The notes beneath the pieces were generated by a model that was not told the DNA's origin, searched no databases, and saw nothing but the letters and a program-made list of their open reading frames with translations. Both the position numbers and the translations under genes were made by a program. This document shows, one piece after another, positions 15,151 to 22,966 of a stretch of DNA of 62,201 nucleotides. The stretch comes from a bacterium (lineage in GTDB: Bacteria > Vulcanimicrobiota > JABDET01). Positions within the stretch are counted from its first letter, which is position 1; the number at the start of each line of letters is the position of its first letter. The stretch covers positions 1 through 62,201 of the forward strand of contig JAKAVV010000015.1 of NCBI GenBank assembly GCA_021817145.1. Direction: 5' to 3'.

Positions 15151-17280
15151 ATGACAACCTTGAGAACAGATACTCTGCTGTGGAACCAGTATAAAATTGC
15201 AGATTTGAGGTTAGATCTCCCTTTTTGCAAAATTTACCATATTTTTGCGCTAGTTGGCGGAAAATCTTATCTTTTGATTGATTTTGATCCAGCTTCTGCG
15301 GCAGAAGAGATTGAGGAAGAAACGAAATTTTGGATCTCCTCTGCAGTTGGTATTTTCCCTGAAATCCTTCAAACCGTTCATGATAATGGAGTTTATTCGA
15401 TTATTGTCTCTGATTTTGATGGAATTCCTATTCGAACTTTTGTCTCTATGGGAATTTCTGAGCTCCCAGAAGAAAAAGTTTTTTCTTTACTTCCCGATTT
15501 AGTCTATCTTTTGAAAAAAATGAAACAAGTTGGTTTTATTCCTGAATTAGATCTTTTGCTGGATAGAATCTGTTTTACCACTGACCAGCGCCTTGTTTTA
15601 ATTCCCACGCTTCTGTCTCTGCAGTTTCAAAAAAGCGATCAATCTGCTTCCGGCGTTTTTAAATTAGCTCAAGGAGTTGAGGAAGTAAATTACGTTCAAG
15701 TTTTTGGAAAAGTTTTATGCTGCTTTCTTACTCAAGTTTTCCCCGAAGGGAGTAAGCTTCCCGAAAAAGCGTCTGCTCGTTTAAAAGAAGATTTGGAAGA
15801 ATTTTTGCAAGCGGTTCTTGCAGGAAAGGTTGATACTTTGGAAAATGCGGAAAACGCTTTTTCTGATCTTTTGAAAAAACGCGCGGAAAAACGCGCGGAA
15901 AAACCGGCGCCAGAGAGTTTTGCGCAAACCTCTGCATCCTTATCCTGGATTAGGAGAACTCAAGAAAGAGTGGTGAGTATTCTTCTCCCTGGTGTCCATG
16001 GGTTGAAGTTTGGTTTTGATTTTCTTACTGGTTTTTTAAAACTCATTTTTTTTCTGCTGTTTCTCACTGGTTCTTATTATTGGGAACAATTGAATAAAAC
16101 AGCAAGGAGCTGCAAAAAACTATATAAAAAGCTGCGGCATTTAACTTGGGCTGATGTCAAGGGATCTCTGAAAAGTGAAGTTCAAAGAGCCAGAATAGAT
16201 TTTAAAAATGTTCAAATATCGATCGCTTTGTTGACTCCGGTCAGCGATGCTGAACTTTTGCAGTTTACCCGCCATCTTGCTACCATGCTAGATGCTGGTG
16301 TTTCTTTCTCTCATTCTCTCAAAATTTTACACTCCCAGGCAATTAATTTACGTTTTAAAAACGCTTTGGCTACTGTGTATCATGAAGTTGTGCAGAAAGG
16401 CAGTTCTCTTTCCATGGCTCTGCGGCAGACTAAAGCGATTTTTCCGGAATTATATGTTAACATGGTTGCCGCAGGAGAAGTTACGGGAAAAGTTGGGGAG
16501 GTTCTGCATCAAGTAGCTGACTATCTCGAGAAAACGCGGCTGTTAAAACAGAAGATTAAAGCGGCAGTCACTTATCCAATTATTATCTGCATTGTTTGTT
16601 TTGCTTTGTTTAGTTTTTTCGTTTATGTTATTCTTCCTAATTTGATGGGGATTTTTGAAGGGCTGCATATAAAATATCCGCTCCCAACAAAGATTTTAAT
16701 TGCCATTGTGAAATTCGCTCATTCCCCTCTTGTGATGTTGATTAGCTTAATCACAGCCATTATTTTGTTTTTTCCCTTGAAGGTTTTTTTAACCAGTTTG
16801 ATTGGCAGGGAAAGACTGGATCAGTATAAAACTAAAATCCCTTTATTTGGGAAGGTTTATAAAAAAGTTCTTCTGACCCGTTTTTGTTCTACTTTAGGGG
16901 TATTAATTCGATGTGGAATCCCTCTTTTAAATTCACTAGAAACAACGGGCAGAGCTTCGGGAAACGAATTTTTTAATACGATTGTGAGTGATATCATTGA
17001 AAAAGTCAGAATTGGATTGTCCCTTACAAAAATTTTGGAAGATAATCCATTTTTTCCCCCTCTTTTATTTTCCATGGTGCAGATTGGAGAAGAGTCCGGA
17101 AATTTGGAAGAGACCCTTTTAAAAGTGGCAAATATCTATCAAGGGGATGTTGAACATCTCCTGCAGCAGTTTTTATCTCTTTTGGAGCCGCTTTTGCTGG
17201 CTTTTATGGGACTGGTCGTAGGATTTGTCGTGCTTGCTGTTTTTGAACCGATTTATGCGATTGCCAGCGGGATCCATTGA
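15151..17280 (+). CDS. PilC/GspF inner-membrane protein fused to a degenerate protein-kinase-like domain
   Basis: 709 residues, about 300 longer than normal PilC. Residues about 1-245 resemble a bacterial Ser/Thr kinase domain in layout (TLLWNQYKIADL at the start, GVYSIIVSDFDGIPIRTFV as hinge, VQVFGKVLCCFLTQVF as the late helix) but lack the catalytic Lys, HRD (PELDLLLDR instead) and DFG, so it would be a pseudokinase. A Lys/Arg/Glu linker (241-252) and a membrane segment (about 289-309) follow. From residue 365 come two T2SF domains (SDAELLQFTRHLATMLDAGVSF; KVLLTRFCSTLGVLIRCGIP), the platform protein of type IV pilus or type II secretion. Divergent from the pilin operon by about 100 bp, it probably serves those pilins. 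Confidence 0.85.
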   Translation: MTTLRTDTLLWNQYKIADLRLDLPFCKIYHIFALVGGKSYLLIDFDPASAAEEIEEETKFWISSAVGIFPEILQTVHDNGVYSIIVSDFDGIPIRTFVSMGISELPEEKVFSLLPDLVYLLKKMKQVGFIPELDLLLDRICFTTDQRLVLIPTLLSLQFQKSDQSASGVFKLAQGVEEVNYVQVFGKVLCCFLTQVFPEGSKLPEKASARLKEDLEEFLQAVLAGKVDTLENAENAFSDLLKKRAEKRAEKPAPESFAQTSASLSWIRRTQERVVSILLPGVHGLKFGFDFLTGFLKLIFFLLFLTGSYYWEQLNKTARSCKKLYKKLRHLTWADVKGSLKSEVQRARIDFKNVQISIALLTPVSDAELLQFTRHLATMLDAGVSFSHSLKILHSQAINLRFKNALATVYHEVVQKGSSLSMALRQTKAIFPELYVNMVAAGEVTGKVGEVLHQVADYLEKTRLLKQKIKAAVTYPIIICIVCFALFSFFVYVILPNLMGIFEGLHIKYPLPTKILIAIVKFAHSPLVMLISLITAIILFFPLKVFLTSLIGRERLDQYKTKIPLFGKVYKKVLLTRFCSTLGVLIRCGIPLLNSLETTGRASGNEFFNTIVSDIIEKVRIGLSLTKILEDNPFFPPLLFSMVQIGEESGNLEETLLKVANIYQGDVEHLLQQFLSLLEPLLLAFMGLVVGFVVLAVFEPIYAIASGIH

Positions 17281-17314
17281 AAACTTATGGAAATTGAGGG
17301 AGAGGAGACAGACA

Positions 17315-18175
17315 GTGGAAGTGGAAAACATTAAAACAGTTGGGGTGGTAGGGGCAGGAACCATGGGGCATGGGATTGCTCAGGTTTTTGCTCAGGCGGG
17401 CTTTGAGGTAGTTTTAGTTGATCAGAACCTTGATTTTGCCTTAAAAGGTAAAATCAGAATTCAGAAAAATCTTGAAAAATCTGTTTTGAAAGGCTCTTTA
17501 TTGATGGAAGATTCTGAAAGAATCGCCAATCGGATTTCCCCTTTTGGAGATTTAGAGCCTCTTGAAAAAGCACAGTTTATTGTTGAAGCCGCTTTTGAAT
17601 CCATTGAAGCAAAAGAAACTCTTTTCAAAAAGGTAGACAGGATTTCTCCCCTAGAAACCATTTTTGCTTCCAATACTTCAAGTCTTCCAATTACAAAATT
17701 AGCTTCTTTCACAAAAAGAGGGGATCGTTTTATTGGGATGCATTTTATGAATCCTGTGCCCATTATGAAACTAGTGGAGGTGGTCAGCGGTTTTTTAACT
17801 TCTGATGATACTCTAAATCTCACCCTTTTGCTTTGTCAAAAACTTGGGAAAGTTCCAGTTCCTGCCAATGATTTTCCCGGGTTTATTTCAAACAGAATTT
17901 TAATGCCAATGATTAATGAAGCGATTTTTGCTTATATGGAAGGGGTAGGAACAAAAGAAGGAATTGACACGGTAATGAAATTAGGGATGAACCATCCTAT
18001 GGGTCCTCTGGAACTGGCTGATTTTATAGGATTAGATGTTTGCCTCTCAATCCTCGAAATTTTAAATTCTCAATTTGGCGATCCGAAATACAGACCCTGC
18101 CCTCTGCTCCGTAAAATGGTACAGGCGGGTTTGCTTGGAAGGAAAACTAAAAAAGGATTTTATGATTACCCTTAA
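17315..18175 (+). CDS. hbd: 3-hydroxybutyryl-CoA (3-hydroxyacyl-CoA) dehydrogenase
   Basis: 286 residues, normal for the short form. It interconverts (S)-3-hydroxyacyl-CoA and 3-oxoacyl-CoA with NAD(P). The GTG at 17315 is chosen: AGGAG at 17303-17307 lies 7 bp upstream and the Rossmann motif GVVGAGTMGHGIAQ follows directly. Other motifs: VEAAFES, SNTSSLPIT, GMHFMNPVPIMKLVE (catalytic His) and the C-terminal domain NDFPGFISNRILMPMINEA, MNHPMGPLELADFIGLD and GLLGRKTKKGFYDY. It lies 34 bp after the pilC fusion, possibly in the same transcript but functionally unrelated. No other beta-oxidation gene is in the window. Confidence 0.93.
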   Translation: MEVENIKTVGVVGAGTMGHGIAQVFAQAGFEVVLVDQNLDFALKGKIRIQKNLEKSVLKGSLLMEDSERIANRISPFGDLEPLEKAQFIVEAAFESIEAKETLFKKVDRISPLETIFASNTSSLPITKLASFTKRGDRFIGMHFMNPVPIMKLVEVVSGFLTSDDTLNLTLLLCQKLGKVPVPANDFPGFISNRILMPMINEAIFAYMEGVGTKEGIDTVMKLGMNHPMGPLELADFIGLDVCLSILEILNSQFGDPKYRPCPLLRKMVQAGLLGRKTKKGFYDYP

Positions 18176-18198
18176 TAGAGCCCGCTTTCAAAGGTCTT

Positions 18199-19155
18199 TT
18201 ATGGAAGGTACCACTGGGGAGAAAAAGCATCTGAATCGCCTGAGGTTAATTGTTTCAGGATTTTTCCGTTTGTATTCATGATGTACAAATAGAAATGTTT
18301 TCCTTTAAGATTGGCTGAGAAGATGATATCTTTGTCATCAGGAGACCAGCTCGGATCTTGATAATTGACTCCAGTGGTAAAAGTGAGGCGGTGGACGTGG
18401 GTTCCATCCAAATTCATGGTGTAGATTTCAGGGTTTCCTGCTCGATTTGAGACGAAAACGATTTTTTCCCCATTCAGAGAGAGAGAAGCAGAGGTATTAT
18501 TGAATCGATTGTTTGTGATTGGGAGTTCTTGATCTGTTTTAGGATTTAAGATAATGATTTGATCTCTGCCATTAAGATATGCCGTGCATAGAACTCTTCC
18601 ATCTGGTAAAAATCTGGGATTTGAATACCAGTGTTTAGGTTTAACTAAAGGGGTGATCTTGCCGCTTTTAAGGTTTATGACTTCTGGGAGCCTAAATGCT
18701 CCTTGTTTTTCTCGAATATATAAAATTCTTTTTCCGTGGGGTGAAAAGGAAGGCATTAAATTGTTCCCTGAATTTGTCAGCTGTGTGGAATTTCCTGTGA
18801 TCAGGTTGAGTAAATACAATTGTGAGCTGTTATGTTTTACTATTTCATAAGCGGCTTTTCTCCCGGAGGGGGAAACTGTCAGGTAAAATCCTAGATTTTT
18901 CTTTTTGATAACAGGAGTTATTTTTTTTGTGTTTGGATTGATGCTGTCAAGTTTTTGATGGCGGTGGAAATAGGAGATGAAGAGTATTTTACCTGAAAAA
19001 GCGATTTGGGGAGCTGGGTGAGGGTAAAGAAGGTTTGCTGCGTTTTTAGCTTTCGTATTTTGGAAATGATAACTATAATAGGCGAACAGTCCTATGAGCG
19101 CGATCATGAACAGGACTGCAAAGAAAAATACGATTTTTCCGACAAGCCGCTCCAT
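18199..19155 (-). CDS. Membrane-anchored TolB-like beta-propeller protein
   Basis: 318 residues from the ATG complementary to 19153-19155; a TTG six bases upstream is an alternative and neither has an ideally spaced ribosome site (AAGGAG is about 18 bp from the ATG). An N-terminal membrane helix (VFFFAVLFMIALIGLFAYY) anchors a periplasmic domain of TolB/WD40-like blades: SPSGRKAAYEI, SPHGKRILYIREKQG, LPDGRVLCTAYLNG, SLNGEKIVFVSNRAGNPEIYTMNLDG, SPDDKDIIFSANLKG. TolB itself has a cleaved signal and works with Pal; this protein is only a relative. It is convergent with hbd. Confidence 0.8.
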   Translation of the reverse strand: MERLVGKIVFFFAVLFMIALIGLFAYYSYHFQNTKAKNAANLLYPHPAPQIAFSGKILFISYFHRHQKLDSINPNTKKITPVIKKKNLGFYLTVSPSGRKAAYEIVKHNSSQLYLLNLITGNSTQLTNSGNNLMPSFSPHGKRILYIREKQGAFRLPEVINLKSGKITPLVKPKHWYSNPRFLPDGRVLCTAYLNGRDQIIILNPKTDQELPITNNRFNNTSASLSLNGEKIVFVSNRAGNPEIYTMNLDGTHVHRLTFTTGVNYQDPSWSPDDKDIIFSANLKGKHFYLYIMNTNGKILKQLTSGDSDAFSPQWYLP

Positions 19156-19236
19156 TAACAAAACAATAGGTTCACTCCTTTGGAGAGGATCTCCTTCTTG
19201 CTTAAACGGGGATGTCTGAGATTAAATAATTCTTAG

Positions 19237-19393
19237 GTCAGTTTTTATTTGGGATTGGATTAGAGGTCAGGATGACCTCTTTCTTCTCCAAACAAAAACT
19301 GTCAGGGATGTCAGTTTTTATTTGGGATTGGATTAGAGGTCAGGATGACCTCTTTCTTCTCCAAACAAAAACTGTCAGGGATGTCAGTTTTTA
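19237..19393. repeat. Tandem hairpin element, family member A (two 73-bp units plus 11-bp stub)
   Basis: Units at 19237-19309 and 19310-19382, then the first 11 bases again at 19383-19393. Each unit folds on itself: outer arms AGTTTTTATTTGG and CCAAACAAAAACT (one A-C mismatch), inner hairpin GAGGTCA-GGA-TGACCTC. It lies between the divergent genes at 19155 and 19430. A sequence relative with the same fold and compensatory stem changes occurs at 54062-54240. Confidence 0.9.
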
Positions 19394-19429
19394 AAGGAAA
19401 GTATTGATGCTGTTAGAATAGAAAAGGAA

Positions 19430-21097
19430 ATGGCTGGGCTTTTTGCAACGAAATCAGTGGATCGGTTAATCTCTGATTCTGAATGTCATGAGCACCGTCT
19501 AAAAAAGACTCTTACAGCCTGGGATTTAATCGCTATTGGGGTTGGCTGTATTATCGGAACAGGGATTTTTGTATTAACAGGGGTGGTTGCGATTTCAGAT
19601 GCAGGACCTGGAATCATCTTGTCCTTTGTTATCTGTGGAATTGCTTGTGTATTTGCCGCTTTATGTTATGCTGAATTTGCTTCACTTATTCCGATTGCAG
19701 GCAGCGCCTATACTTTTTCTTATGCGTCATTAGGGGAGTTAATTGCCTGGATTATAGGATGGGATTTAATTCTGGAGTATGGAGTTTCAACTGCTGCTGT
19801 GGCAAGCGGCTGGTCAGGCTATTTTGTGAAGTTTTTAGGATTTTTTAGAAGATTTTTTGGAATAAAATGGCTAAAATGGCCTGTGAGATGGGCTTTATCC
19901 CCAACCAGCACAGCTATGGTCCATGGACATTTAGTTCACGGAATTGTAGATTTGCCTGCTCTTTTATCCACTCTTGTGGTTACCTGGCTTTTAATTGTGG
20001 GAATTAAAGAAAGCGCCAATGTAAATAATATTATTGTCGCTATTAAAGTCAGTATTTCTATTTTTTTTATTGGACTGGGTTTATATTTTGTCCATCCCTC
20101 TTACTGGCATCCCATTGTTCCTAAATTTGTTCCTTATCATTCAGTTTCTTCATCCTCTCAAAATGCTGCCAGAAAAATAACAAAACCAGGAACGGTGAAA
20201 TCAGGGATTAATATATGGAAAACAGAGTTGTGGAAATTGATTGCAGAGGGATTTGGATATAAGATCCAGCAGGGTTTTGGGGGATGGGCAGGGATTTTTC
20301 TGGGAGCTGCCATTATCTTTTTTGCTTATATTGGTTTTGATGCTGTTTCAACAACCAGTGAAGAAGCGAAAAATCCTGCTAGAGATCTCCCTATTGGTAT
20401 TATTGGTTCCCTTCTGATTTGCACTGTTCTTTATATTTTGATGTCTGCTGTTTTTACGGGTATTGTTAAATGCAATGGGACTTTGACGTTGGCTTCACTG
20501 GGTGTTAATAAAAGAGCCCCTTTAGTTTATGCTTTTCAATTGGTTCATAATCCTTGGGTCAGCCATTATGCTGCTTTTTTGATCACGATTGGAGCTTTAT
20601 GCGGAATCACCAGTGTTTTAATTGTTACACTTCTGGGACAGTCTCGGATCTTTTTTGCTATGGGAAGAGATGGGCTTCTTCCCGCCTGGATTTCAAAGGT
20701 CCACCCAAGATATCAAACTCCCTGGATTGGAACCTTAATCACTGGAGTTGTAGTAGCTGTTGTCTCAGGCTTTGTTCCTTTAGGAGATATTGCTGAAATG
20801 GCAAATATTGGAACCCTTTTCGCTTTTGTTCTCGTTTCAGCGGGGATTATTTTTTTAAGGAAGTATCAACCTGAGAAAAAAGCCGCTTTTCGCACACCCC
20901 TGGTTCCTTATATTCCTCTTCTTGCTATCTTTTTCTGCGGAGTTTTAATGTTAAGCCTTCCGATTATTACCTGGATCAGATTTGTGGTCTGGCTGGTCAT
21001 TGGTTTGGGTATTTATTTTTCCTATGGGAACAAGCACAGCGCTCTTAGAAATCCCGTTAGAATGACTTCAGATTCTTCTGAAACACCCTGCCCATAA
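19430..21097 (+). CDS. APC-family amino acid permease (cationic amino acid transporter type)
   Basis: 555 residues, 12-14 membrane segments. The start has AAAGGA a few bases upstream. N-terminal HRLKKTLTAWDLIAIGVGCIIGTGIFVLTG is the substrate-binding unwound helix 1 of the family; CYAEFASLIPIAGSAYTFSYASLGE, FFAYIGFDAVSTTSEEAKNPARDLPIGII and GQSRIFFAMGRDGLLP are typical of CAT/YfnA-like permeases. It carries an amino acid across the inner membrane by proton symport or exchange; the substrate cannot be read. A loop of about 45 residues between segments 6 and 7 (SSSQNAARKITKPG) is longer than usual. The stop codon directly abuts the ATG of the next permease. Confidence 0.92.
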   Translation: MAGLFATKSVDRLISDSECHEHRLKKTLTAWDLIAIGVGCIIGTGIFVLTGVVAISDAGPGIILSFVICGIACVFAALCYAEFASLIPIAGSAYTFSYASLGELIAWIIGWDLILEYGVSTAAVASGWSGYFVKFLGFFRRFFGIKWLKWPVRWALSPTSTAMVHGHLVHGIVDLPALLSTLVVTWLLIVGIKESANVNNIIVAIKVSISIFFIGLGLYFVHPSYWHPIVPKFVPYHSVSSSSQNAARKITKPGTVKSGINIWKTELWKLIAEGFGYKIQQGFGGWAGIFLGAAIIFFAYIGFDAVSTTSEEAKNPARDLPIGIIGSLLICTVLYILMSAVFTGIVKCNGTLTLASLGVNKRAPLVYAFQLVHNPWVSHYAAFLITIGALCGITSVLIVTLLGQSRIFFAMGRDGLLPAWISKVHPRYQTPWIGTLITGVVVAVVSGFVPLGDIAEMANIGTLFAFVLVSAGIIFLRKYQPEKKAAFRTPLVPYIPLLAIFFCGVLMLSLPIITWIRFVVWLVIGLGIYFSYGNKHSALRNPVRMTSDSSETPCP

Positions 21098-22510
21098 ATG
21101 AGTTCAGAAGTTCCTTCTTTTCAATCTGAGAAAACTGAATTTAAAAAAGCTCTAAAGCTGTTTGACGCCACAACTCTTGTCATGGGAAGCATGATTGGAT
21201 CAGGGGTGTTTGTGGTTGTTTCAGGTATGATGCAGAAATCTCTTCCTGCTGAAGGAATTTGGGGGGTTCCTTATCCAGGACTTATGCTTTTAGTCTGGGT
21301 GGTTTGTGGAATCATTACTTTAATGGGGGCTTTAACTTACGCAGAAATGGCAGGTTCAATGCCTAAAGCCGGGGGACCTTATGTTTTTTTAAGAGAAGCT
21401 TTTGGGCGATTCCCAGCCTTTTTGTATGGCTGGACCTTATTTTTTGCGATTCAAACAGGAACAATTGCTGCAGTTGCCGTTATTTTTGGAAGAGCTGCAG
21501 TCGCCCTTTTTTCCCATCATGCTTATGCCTCTGTTTCAGGGGAAGCCTGGCCCGTCCGTTTTGCGGCGATTGGATGTTTGATTTTTTTAACGCTCTGGAA
21601 TATTTTTGGAATCCGAATGGGGGCTTTTATTCAGAACCTGTTTACTGTTTTAAAAGTGGCTGCTATTGTGGTTTTAATTGGAATCGGGTTTTCTAAACCA
21701 GAGGTCCAAGGGCAGGTTTCTTTTTTGCCCCATGTTTTTTCAAAAGATTTAATGATGGGATTTGGAGCGGCAATGGTAGGAGCTTTATGGGCTTATGATG
21801 CCTGGTTTAATGTCATGTTCGCGGGTGAAGAAGTAGTGAACGCAAAAAACATCCTCCCGAAATCTTTAATTCTAGGCACTGGTCTTGTGATGATTCTTTA
21901 CTGTTTAACCAATGCTGTTTATGTTCATGTTTTGCCTGTTTCAGTGATTCAAGGACTGCATATAACCCATAAGATTGCCGGAATTGAAGCCGCAAAAGCA
22001 ATAATGGGCGGAATAGGAGCAATTTTTATTACGGCTGCCATCTTGTTTTCGACTTTTGGGTGCGCGAATGGGATTTTGTTATCTGGACCAAGGGCATATT
22101 ATGCCATGGCAAAAGATGGGCTTTTTTTTAAACAGGTTTCGGAAATTCACCCGATTTATAAAACCCCTGTTATTTCTCTGCTTGTGCAGCTTCTCTGGTC
22201 TGTTATTTTGATTTTGCTTCCAGGACAAACGTATGGGAAATTGTTCACTTATGTTGAATTTGCCACTTTTTTATTTTACGCGATGACAACAGTTGGACTT
22301 TTTGTTTTAAGGAAAAAATATCCTCTGATGGAAAGACCTTTTAAAGTTCCCACCGTCATCCCGATTATCTATTTTATTCTGGTCGCTGCTTTTCTGGTCA
22401 ATACTCTTTTAACCCAGACTATGGATTCGGTTTATGGATTAGCGATCATTGGAATTGGAGCATTGGTATATTTTTTCATCAGGGATGAAAAGGAAGCTCC
22501 TGCTCACTGA
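21098..22510 (+). CDS. APC-family amino acid permease/exchanger
   Basis: 470 residues, 12 membrane segments. KALKLFDATTLVMGSMIGSGVFVVVSGMMQKS is helix 1; GALTYAEMAGSMPKAGGPYVFLREAFG, LWAYDAWFNVMFAGEEVVNAKNILPKSLILGT and SGPRAYYAMAKDGLFF are family motifs closest to SteT/LAT-type exchangers. It begins immediately after the stop of the permease at 19430 and is translationally linked to it, but the two sequences are clearly different subfamilies and not a recent duplication. The substrate is not predictable. The end is 17 bp from the small membrane protein at 22527. Confidence 0.92.
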   Translation: MSSEVPSFQSEKTEFKKALKLFDATTLVMGSMIGSGVFVVVSGMMQKSLPAEGIWGVPYPGLMLLVWVVCGIITLMGALTYAEMAGSMPKAGGPYVFLREAFGRFPAFLYGWTLFFAIQTGTIAAVAVIFGRAAVALFSHHAYASVSGEAWPVRFAAIGCLIFLTLWNIFGIRMGAFIQNLFTVLKVAAIVVLIGIGFSKPEVQGQVSFLPHVFSKDLMMGFGAAMVGALWAYDAWFNVMFAGEEVVNAKNILPKSLILGTGLVMILYCLTNAVYVHVLPVSVIQGLHITHKIAGIEAAKAIMGGIGAIFITAAILFSTFGCANGILLSGPRAYYAMAKDGLFFKQVSEIHPIYKTPVISLLVQLLWSVILILLPGQTYGKLFTYVEFATFLFYAMTTVGLFVLRKKYPLMERPFKVPTVIPIIYFILVAAFLVNTLLTQTMDSVYGLAIIGIGALVYFFIRDEKEAPAH

Positions 22511-22526
22511 TGGAATTCTTAAAATT

Positions 22527-22874
22527 ATGGTACAACTTTTAATCTCATGGGTTTTATATGCTGCAGCTCTTTATGCGACTGCCAGCTTTGTTCCAGGACT
22601 GGCCATTGAAAAAGGGGGGAAAGGAATTACAAGCGCCCTTATTGGAGCCGTTGTTCTGGCTTTAATCAATGCGATTGTTTATCCCGTATTAAAATTTTTT
22701 ACGTTTCCAATCACTTTGTTGACTCTTGGATTATTTACTTTTGTGCTGATGGGATTCTGTTTCTGGCTTTTAACTGTTTTTGTTCCAGGGATAAAATCAA
22801 ATGGATTTCTCCCTTGTATCCTCGGAGGGGTTGTTTTTGCTCTTTTGAGCTGGGTTCTGCATCGCATTTTTTAA
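22527..22874 (+). CDS. Phage-holin-IV-family (YvlD/DUF360-like) small membrane protein
   Basis: 115 residues and four membrane helices: LISWVLYAAALYATASFVPGL, ITSALIGAVVLALINAIVYPVL, TFPITLLTLGLFTFVLMGFCFWLL and GFLPCILGGVVFALLSWVLH. The pattern LALINAIVYPVLKFFTFPITLLTLGLF is characteristic of this family, which is widespread in chromosomes and rarely a true holin. The ATG at 22527 is the first Met within the conserved part; the ribosome site is weak. It follows the two permeases closely and may be co-transcribed. Its stop codon is embedded in the repeat at 22871. Confidence 0.85.
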   Translation: MVQLLISWVLYAAALYATASFVPGLAIEKGGKGITSALIGAVVLALINAIVYPVLKFFTFPITLLTLGLFTFVLMGFCFWLLTVFVPGIKSNGFLPCILGGVVFALLSWVLHRIF

Positions 22875-22965
22875 TGCGAAATGAGCGAGGTCGCCGCTGC
22901 TCGCAAGCGGCAGAGGAGCGAATGAGCAAAGGCTCAGCAGGAGCCTTAATGCGAAATGAGCGAGG
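22871..22965. repeat. TTAATGCGAAATGAGCGAGG direct repeats with two hairpins after a stop codon
   Basis: The 20-bp sequence occurs at 22871-22890 (including the TAA stop of the gene at 22527) and 22946-22965, 75 bp apart. Between them are the hairpins GCCGCT-GCTCGCA-AGCGGC (22893-22911) and GGCTC-AGCAG-GAGCC (22931-22945). A diverged copy follows the recA stop codon at 30459. It separates the convergent genes at 22874 and 22967. Confidence 0.75.
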
Positions 22966-22966
22966 C

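Noticed and set aside
19237-19393. CRISPR array
   Set aside because: The 73-bp units are identical throughout, with no unique spacers and only two full copies; the unit is itself a hairpin.
22527-22874. True phage holin, hence prophage
   Set aside because: The family is mostly chromosomal and no lysin, integrase or phage structural gene is near.
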